Shown here in pieces: positions 59,602-64,000 of a stretch of DNA of 64,000 nt. The stretch lies in assembly GCF_021502675.1 (NCBI RefSeq), contig NZ_JAKFHA010000007.1:178351-242350 (forward strand), written 5' to 3'. Every line of letters begins with the position of its first letter. The first letter of the stretch is position 1. The position numbers and the translations under genes were made by a program. Source of the stretch: Yinghuangia soli (GTDB lineage Bacteria; Actinomycetota; Actinomycetes; Streptomycetales; Streptomycetaceae). The notes under the pieces are model-generated. The model had not been told where the DNA came from. It made no database searches and was given only the letters and a program-made list of their open reading frames with translations.

Positions 59602-60513
59602 GTGTCCGCTGACCTGCCCCCGGCCGTGAAGGCCCGCGGCCGCGCATTCTCGCTCTGGTTCCGCAGGGGCGCGGCGGTGGCCGCGGCGCTGGCGGTGGGC
59701 ACCGCCGCCCTCCCCGCGGAAGCCGCTGTGCCCGCCGCCGCACCCGGCGGCGCACTCACCTTCGCGGGCGCCGCCGACTGGGACGGCGACGGCCGCACCG
59801 ACCTGATCGCCCGCCGCGACGCGACCGGCGACCTGCTGCTGTTCCCCGGCGACGGCAAGAGCACCCCGGGCGCGGCATCCGGAACCGTGATCGGCACCGG
59901 CTGGAACGGCTACACGTTCGCCGGCGTCGCCGACTGGGCCGCCGCCGGGCACCCCGGCATCATCGCCCGCAACGACGGCACCGGCGATCTGTGGCTCTAC
60001 CCCGGCGAGGGCACCCGCGCGCCCAGTTCCCTGCCGCCGGTGCTGATCGGCTCGGGCTGGAACGGCTACACCTTCGCCGGCGTCGCCGACGGCACCGGCG
60101 ACCGCCTCCCCGACATCACCGCGCGCGAGGACAGCGGCGCCCGCACCCTGTGGCTGTATCCGGGCGAGGGCAAGCCCGCCCCCAGCAGCAAACCGCGCCT
60201 CAGCCTGGGCACCGGCTACGGCGACACCACGCTCGCCGGGGTCGCCGACTGGGGCCGGTTCGGCCACGCCAGCCCCATCGTCCGCGACGACCTCTCCGGC
60301 GACCTGCGCTACGACCCGGGCCGAGGCGGGCCCTCCGTGATCGGCACCGGCTGGGGCGGCTACACCTTCGCCGACACCGCCGACTGGGACGGCGACGGCA
60401 ACGCCGACCTGATCGCCCGCGCCGACGACACCACCGAGCTGTGGGTATACCCGGGCGAAGGCAAGCCCGCCCCCAGCACCAAACCGCGCATCAGCCTGGG
60501 CACCGGCTGGTGA
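59602..60513 (+). CDS. Secreted FG-GAP/VCBS-type repeat protein
   Basis: 303 residues from GTG 59602, with AGGAG 6 nt upstream. A signal peptide (FRRGAAVAAALAVGTAALPAEA) leads into five propeller-like repeats of about 50 residues built on F-AG-ADWDGDG-DLIARxD...LWLYPGEG...IGTGW. Calcium-type DWDGDGR and DWDGDGN loops are complete only in the first and last repeats; the middle three (DWAAAGH, DGTGDRL, DWGRFGH) are degenerate. Five repeats is short for a closed seven-bladed propeller, so it may oligomerise. Probably an extracellular binding protein; the ligand is unknown. Confidence 0.85.
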   Translation: MSADLPPAVKARGRAFSLWFRRGAAVAAALAVGTAALPAEAAVPAAAPGGALTFAGAADWDGDGRTDLIARRDATGDLLLFPGDGKSTPGAASGTVIGTGWNGYTFAGVADWAAAGHPGIIARNDGTGDLWLYPGEGTRAPSSLPPVLIGSGWNGYTFAGVADGTGDRLPDITAREDSGARTLWLYPGEGKPAPSSKPRLSLGTGYGDTTLAGVADWGRFGHASPIVRDDLSGDLRYDPGRGGPSVIGTGWGGYTFADTADWDGDGNADLIARADDTTELWVYPGEGKPAPSTKPRISLGTGW

Positions 60514-60589
60514 GTACGACGTAGCGCGCCTCCTCGGGTGGCGTAACCATGGCGCTACTCACTCGTTTGGCTCAGCATGAAGACGATTA

Positions 60590-60618
60590 GTACAGAACCC
60601 AGAGTTGTTCCGTACAAT
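60590..60618 (+). promoter_or_regulatory. Operator overlapping the -10 of the phd-doc operon
   Basis: Inverted repeat GTACAGAAC (60590-60598) and GTTCCGTAC (60607-60615), 8 of 9 pairs with an 8-bp spacer. The right arm overlaps a TACAAT -10 box (60613-60618) only 7 bp before the antitoxin ATG. Binding of the Phd-like antitoxin here would block the promoter, the usual autoregulation of such operons. The promoter position implies a leaderless mRNA. Confidence 0.65.
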
Positions 60619-60624
60619 TTGGAT

Positions 60625-60870
60625 ATGACTCACGAGCCGCTGCCCACGCCCCACGAGGTTCCCGTCAGTGAAGCGCGCCCGAGGCTCGCCGAGCTGGTCG
60701 ACGAAGCAGCCGGCGGCTCCGTCGTCTACCTGACCAAGCACGGCCGCCGGGTCGCCGCCATCGTGCCGGCCGACCTGCCGGAGAAGGCCGGAGACGTGCA
60801 GGTGCGCGCGCTCGCACGCCAATTCGCGGAGCGCCACCCGGCGCTGCTGGAACGGCTGCGTGACGCATGA
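60625..60870 (+). CDS. Phd/YefM-family antitoxin
   Basis: 81 residues from ATG 60625 (MTHEPLPTPHEVPVSEAR). The N-terminal Phd fold (VSEARPRLAELVDEAAGGSVVYLTKHGRRVAAIVP) binds DNA as a dimer. The C-terminal helix (VRALARQFAERHPALLERLRDA) is the likely toxin-neutralising part. No Shine-Dalgarno, matching a leaderless start. Overlaps the toxin gene by ATGA. An upstream ATG at 60577 lies before the promoter and is unlikely. Confidence 0.9.
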   Translation: MTHEPLPTPHEVPVSEARPRLAELVDEAAGGSVVYLTKHGRRVAAIVPADLPEKAGDVQVRALARQFAERHPALLERLRDA

Positions 60871-61256
60871 GCGAGTCGCTCTACCTGCTGACCGCGGCCG
60901 ATGTCATCGCGGTTGCCGAGGAGATCACCGGGAATCCGGGGGTGCGCGACATCGGGCTCATCGAGTCCGCTGTGGCGCGTCCGGGCGCGTCGGCTTTCGG
61001 GCAGGACGCCTACCCCGACCTGTGGACGAAGGCTGCGGCGCTGCTGCATTCGCTGGTCGGGAACCACGCGTTCATCGACGGCAACAAGCGCACGGGGCTG
61101 GTGTGCGCGGTCGTCTTCCTCGCCCGCAACGGTGTCGATGTCGAGCGGTTGGACGAGAACGCAGCGTTCGATCTGGTGGTGAGCGTGGCGAAGGGGCTCC
61201 TCGACGAGGTCGACGCCATCGCCGCAGCGCTGCGTGAAGCCCTGGGACACGACTGA
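60867..61256 (+). CDS. Doc/Fic-family toxin
   Basis: 129 residues. The Fic-core HAFIDGNKRTG (Doc-type H-x-F-x-x-G-N-K-R) holds the catalytic His, with preceding ALLHSLVGN. Doc enzymes phosphorylate elongation factor Tu and stop translation. The extra ATGA-coupled antitoxin upstream and size (Doc proteins are about 125 residues) support a phd-doc module. Terminated by a strong hairpin. Confidence 0.93.
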   Translation: MSESLYLLTAADVIAVAEEITGNPGVRDIGLIESAVARPGASAFGQDAYPDLWTKAAALLHSLVGNHAFIDGNKRTGLVCAVVFLARNGVDVERLDENAAFDLVVSVAKGLLDEVDAIAAALREALGHD

Positions 61257-61273
61257 GCACTGGTACACAAACA

Positions 61274-61314
61274 CCTCCGCCCCGGTCCGCAGTAATTGCG
61301 GGCCGGGGCGGAGG
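61274..61314. terminator. Terminator between doc and enoyl-CoA hydratase
   Basis: CCTCCGCCCCGG (61274-61285) with CCGGGGCGGAGG (61303-61314), extended inward by TCCGCA/TGCGGG for about 18 pairs, with a GTAAT loop. Shared by convergent genes. Confidence 0.88.
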
Positions 61315-61330
61315 CGCGTTCAGGGGTGGG

Positions 61331-62110
61331 TCAGCGGGCCACGAACTTGGCCTTGCCCGGGCCGCTCTCCACGAAGCTCTTCATGCCGATCGCCCGGTCC
61401 TCGGTGGCGAAGAGGCCGGTGAACTGCATGCGTTCGATCTCCAGGCCGGAGTCGAGGTCGGTCTCCAGGCCGCGGTCGATCGCCTCCTTGGCGGCGCGCA
61501 GGGCGTACGCCGGGCCGTTGGCGAACTGCGCGGCCCAGGCCAGGGCCGCCTCGTAGACCTCGCCCGGGGCGACGACGCGGTCGACCAGGCCGATGGCCGC
61601 GGCTTCCTGGGCGTCGACGAAGCGGCCGGAGTAGATGAGGTCCTTGGCCTTGGCCGGACCGATGAGGCGCGGCAGGCGCTGCGAGCCGCCCGCGCCCGGG
61701 ATGACGCCGAGGAGGATCTCCGGCTGGCCGAGCTTGGCGTTCTCGCCGCACACCCGGAAGTCCGCGCAGAGCGCCAGCTCGCAGCCGCCGCCGAGGGCGT
61801 AGCCGGTGATGGCGGCGATGACCGGCTTGGGGATGCGGGCCACGGCGGTGAACGCCGACTGGAGGGCGGCGCCGCGGTCGACCATGTCGGTGTACGTCAT
61901 GGCCTCCATCTCCTTGATGTCGGCGCCGGCCGCGAAGACCTTCTCGCCGCCGTAGATGACCACCGCGCGGACGTCGGCGCGCTCGGTGGCCTCCGCGGCG
62001 GCGGCCCGCAGCTCCTCCTGGAGCTGGACGCTCAGCGCGTTCATCGGCGGCCGCGCCAGCCGGATGGTGCCGATCCCGTCGGCCACCTCAAGGTTCACGA
62101 ACTCGCCCAC
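61331..62110 (-). CDS. Enoyl-CoA hydratase/isomerase family protein
   Basis: 259 residues from GTG 62110 (VGEFVNLEVADGIGTI), with AAGGAG at 6 nt. Crotonase fold: KVFAAGADIKEM supplies the oxyanion Ala-Gly, ALGGGCELALCADFRV carries one catalytic Glu and GQPEILLGVIPGAGGSQRLPRLIG the other, so hydratase activity is expected. Role in fatty-acid or branched-chain catabolism is not defined by context. Confidence 0.93.
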   Translation of the reverse strand: MGEFVNLEVADGIGTIRLARPPMNALSVQLQEELRAAAAEATERADVRAVVIYGGEKVFAAGADIKEMEAMTYTDMVDRGAALQSAFTAVARIPKPVIAAITGYALGGGCELALCADFRVCGENAKLGQPEILLGVIPGAGGSQRLPRLIGPAKAKDLIYSGRFVDAQEAAAIGLVDRVVAPGEVYEAALAWAAQFANGPAYALRAAKEAIDRGLETDLDSGLEIERMQFTGLFATEDRAIGMKSFVESGPGKAKFVAR

Positions 62111-62191
62111 GTCTGGCTCCTTCTTCGTCGCACGGCTCGACACGGCTGCTGGGATGTTGCCTGCCAGGAGCCGACAATACGGCCACCGACG

Positions 62192-62241
62192 CGGAAGGGC
62201 GGGGCCGGGCCGCCCCGGCGGCCGCCGACCCCGCCCTTCCG
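62192..62241 (-). terminator. Terminator after the L,D-transpeptidase gene
   Basis: 13-bp perfect outer stem, CGGAAGGGCGGGG (62192-62204) with 62229-62241, and further GC pairing inside, 22 bp beyond the stop. Confidence 0.82.
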
Positions 62242-62263
62242 GCGGATCGTCCGTGGTGCCCGG

Positions 62264-63538
62264 TCAGCCCTTGGCGGCGCTGCCCGCGACCCAGGCCTCC
62301 CAGGTGAGGTTCCAGTCGCCGTAGCCGTTGTCCGCCGAGACGGTGCGCTCCTTGGCGTTCTTGACCTCGACGACGTCGCCCGGCATGGCGGCGTTGTCGT
62401 AGAACCACTTGGCGTTGTCGGGCGTCATGCTGACGCAGCCGTGGCTGGTGTTCTGGCTGCCGAAGACGGACGGCGCGGCCCAGTAGTTGCCGTGCACGAA
62501 GGTGCCCGAGGTGGTGATGCGGACCGCCCACGGCACGTCGTCGATGTCGTACTCGGCGCCGTAGCCGACGGTCTGCGAGTTCATCCGGGTCTTGGTGTAC
62601 TTCTCCTGGACGACCATCTTGCCGCCCCAGGTGGCGTACTTGGGCAGCTCGCCGGTGGTGACCGGGATGGTCTTGACCAGCGCGTCGTTCTTGTAGACCT
62701 TCATGGTCTTGGTGTCGACGTCGACGACGCTGACCGTCTTCGACGAGCTGATCTTGAACTCGAAGCTCTTGAACTGCTCGAACTTCGCGCCGTTCCCTGC
62801 GTCTATTCCGCGCAGGTTCAGGTCGACCTTCACCGTGGTGCCGGTCGCCCAGTAGTCCTTGGGCCGGTAGTCGACGCGCTGGTTGCCGAACCAGTGCCAG
62901 GAGCCCTCGACCGCGGGGCTGGCGGTGACGGTGAGCGCCTTCTCGACCTCGGCGCGGTTCTTGACCGGGGCGGTGAAGGTGACCGAGACCGGCTGGCCGA
63001 CGCCGACCGTCGAGCCGTTCTCGGGCGTGAAGTTGGCGGTGACCTTCTTGTCGTTGGTCACCGTGGTGAAGGAGGCCTTGGCGGTGGTCTCCTTGCCTTC
63101 CTTGTTGGTGGCGATCGCGGTGACGGTGTACTTGGAGCCGAAGGTGAAGGGCACCTTGGGCTTCCAGGTCTTGCCGTCGGCGTCGAGCGCGCCGTCGACG
63201 TTCTCGTTGCGCGCGTTGGTGACCTTGACGGTGCCGAGCTTGTCCTCGGCGCCGACCGCGATGGTCACGTTGCCGGTGACGTCGACGCCGACCGCGTTGT
63301 CGACGGGCGTGATGGTGACCTGGGCCGGGTCGGCCGCGGCCGGCGCGCTGCTGCCGCCGGTGCCGCCCCCGGTGCCGCCGCCCGCGGAACTGCCGCTGCT
63401 GGAGCCGCCGGACGAGCCGCCGCTGCCGGACTTCTTGCCGCCGCCGGAGCAGGCGCTGACCAGGAGAAGCGCTCCGAGTATCAGCGCCGCGATCCGGCGC
63501 CAGTGGGGGGCTGGGCGCGACTGTGGTACTCGGGACAT
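62264..63538 (-). CDS. L,D-transpeptidase lipoprotein (YkuD, Ldt type with Ig-like domains)
   Basis: 424 residues from ATG 63538 (MSRVPQSRPAPHWRR). The lipobox is LLLVSACSG (Cys about 30), followed by a 45-residue Gly/Ser linker and two Ig-like domains (ITPVDNAVGVDVTGNVTI and NFTPENGSTVGVGQPVSV). The YkuD catalytic domain shows FVHGNYWAAPSVFGSQNTSHGCVSM with the SHGC catalytic Cys, and a C-terminal extension with GDWNLTWEAWV. Forms 3-3 peptidoglycan cross-links outside the membrane, as in mycobacterial LdtMt enzymes. Confidence 0.95.
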   Translation of the reverse strand: MSRVPQSRPAPHWRRIAALILGALLLVSACSGGGKKSGSGGSSGGSSSGSSAGGGTGGGTGGSSAPAAADPAQVTITPVDNAVGVDVTGNVTIAVGAEDKLGTVKVTNARNENVDGALDADGKTWKPKVPFTFGSKYTVTAIATNKEGKETTAKASFTTVTNDKKVTANFTPENGSTVGVGQPVSVTFTAPVKNRAEVEKALTVTASPAVEGSWHWFGNQRVDYRPKDYWATGTTVKVDLNLRGIDAGNGAKFEQFKSFEFKISSSKTVSVVDVDTKTMKVYKNDALVKTIPVTTGELPKYATWGGKMVVQEKYTKTRMNSQTVGYGAEYDIDDVPWAVRITTSGTFVHGNYWAAPSVFGSQNTSHGCVSMTPDNAKWFYDNAAMPGDVVEVKNAKERTVSADNGYGDWNLTWEAWVAGSAAKG

Positions 63539-63709
63539 GTTTCGCGGTTCCCTTCGAACAAGTGCTGCCGGGCGGGGAGTGCCAGGCAGGTGCAGAGGCG
63601 GGGGAGCACCGTCCTGCGGCCGTACGTTTCTTAGACGCGGCGAACACACCTTCGGTTGCTGTCCACGGGAGGACGTGATCGACCCGCAACACTGGGCGGC
63701 GTGCGCGGG

Positions 63710-64000
63710 CTAGCGCCGCCCGTCCGCGGCGACCAGTCGGGCGACCAGCGCGGCATCGGGCGTACCGGTCGCCCCGCGGATCTCCCCGGGCAGGAAAACC
63801 GTGTCGTACAGGGAGATTTCGGGCACCAGAGCTCCGTACGGAACGACCGTGACGATGCGGCGCAGCCCGGTGTCCTCGGCCGCATCCAGCAGCCACTCCC
63901 AGGTGTCGAGCGGACTGCCCGCACCGTCCGGGCCGGTATCGAGGTGCACGACGGTGTACGCGCCTTCCAGCACCGCACCCAGGCGCAGCGGATCGGACAG
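63710..64000 (-). CDS. NAD(P)-binding Rossmann-fold (atypical SDR-like) protein, 5' end missing
   Basis: C-terminal 96 codons of a gene that continues past the window edge. The visible part, LSDPLRLGAVLEGAYTVVHL, then LDTWEWLLDAAEDTGLRRIVTVVPYGAL, resembles an SDR/epimerase strand after the cofactor motif, where a damage or reductase family reads 'V-G...V-H'. It ends early (about 96 residues after that strand), so the whole protein is small or this is only the C-terminal half. The Tyr-x-x-x-Lys catalytic pair is not visible here. Confidence 0.55.
   Translation of the reverse strand: MSDPLRLGAVLEGAYTVVHLDTGPDGAGSPLDTWEWLLDAAEDTGLRRIVTVVPYGALVPEISLYDTVFLPGEIRGATGTPDAALVARLVAADGRR

Overview
The window is about 64 kb of very GC-rich DNA. 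It has strongly G/C-biased third codon positions, many GTG and a few TTG starts, overlapping ATGA/GTGA stop-start junctions and long perfect-stem terminators. Together with the gene order (gltX, cimA, ilvE, leuB, serA, ilvC-ilvN-ilvB, a GGDEF/EAL gene, gatBAC, another GGDEF/EAL gene next to ligA, mnmA, cysteine desulfurase, gcvT-gcvH-glyA) this points to a chromosomal core segment of a Streptomyces-like actinomycete (Streptomycetaceae or close relative). I recognised no insertion sequence, prophage, CRISPR array or rRNA.

Layout. 1-2.1 kb: the 3' end of gltX, then a tRNA-Gln gene with a clear promoter and two identical tRNA-Glu genes. 2.2-18.8 kb: branched-chain amino acid and serine biosynthesis, all on the minus strand. 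From upstream to downstream these are the ilvB leader peptide/attenuator, ilvB, ilvN, ilvC, an accessory block at 8.9-15 kb, serA, a small ORF, leuB, ilvE, and cimA with its own leader peptide and attenuator. The accessory block holds a protein with 11-residue repeats, a DUF1023 hydrolase, a small companion protein, a PP2C phosphatase and two FHA proteins. 18.9-29.7 kb: a membrane GGDEF/EAL protein, a DUF2079 membrane protein, a 2-hydroxyacid dehydrogenase, a lipoprotein sugar-dehydrogenase-like protein, a 1012-residue LAL/LuxR regulator and a 62-residue protein.

30.0-32.6 kb: three overlapping genes for paralogous single-span membrane proteins of unknown function. 32.7-41.2 kb: gatB, a small membrane protein, gatA and gatC (Glu-tRNA(Gln) amidotransferase), an intact GGDEF/EAL protein (RmdB-like) and ligA. 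41.2-47.9 kb: a MetE-like protein, an alpha/beta hydrolase, a 0.9-kb spacer with about 200-bp repeats, mnmA, cysteine desulfurase and a TRIC-type channel. 48-55.9 kb: a DUF885 protein, a PH-like membrane protein, two SseB-like proteins, a secreted DUF11-like surface protein, a Tat-exported flavin amine oxidase and an OsmC protein. 56-59.4 kb: a tandem glycine riboswitch followed by gcvT, gcvH and glyA. 59.6-64 kb: an FG-GAP repeat protein, a phd-doc type toxin-antitoxin pair with a visible operator/promoter, an enoyl-CoA hydratase, an L,D-transpeptidase lipoprotein and a partial Rossmann-fold protein.

How the genes connect. The ilv/leu/cimA/ilvE genes make isoleucine, valine and leucine, and two leader peptides sense those amino acids. 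serA makes serine, which glyA converts to glycine plus one-carbon units; the glycine cleavage genes remove excess glycine under riboswitch control. gltX, the Gln/Glu tRNAs and gatCAB form the indirect route to Gln-tRNA(Gln). mnmA and the cysteine desulfurase belong to tRNA 2-thiolation. The least explained parts are the 8.9-15 kb accessory block and the 30-32.6 kb three-paralogue operon.
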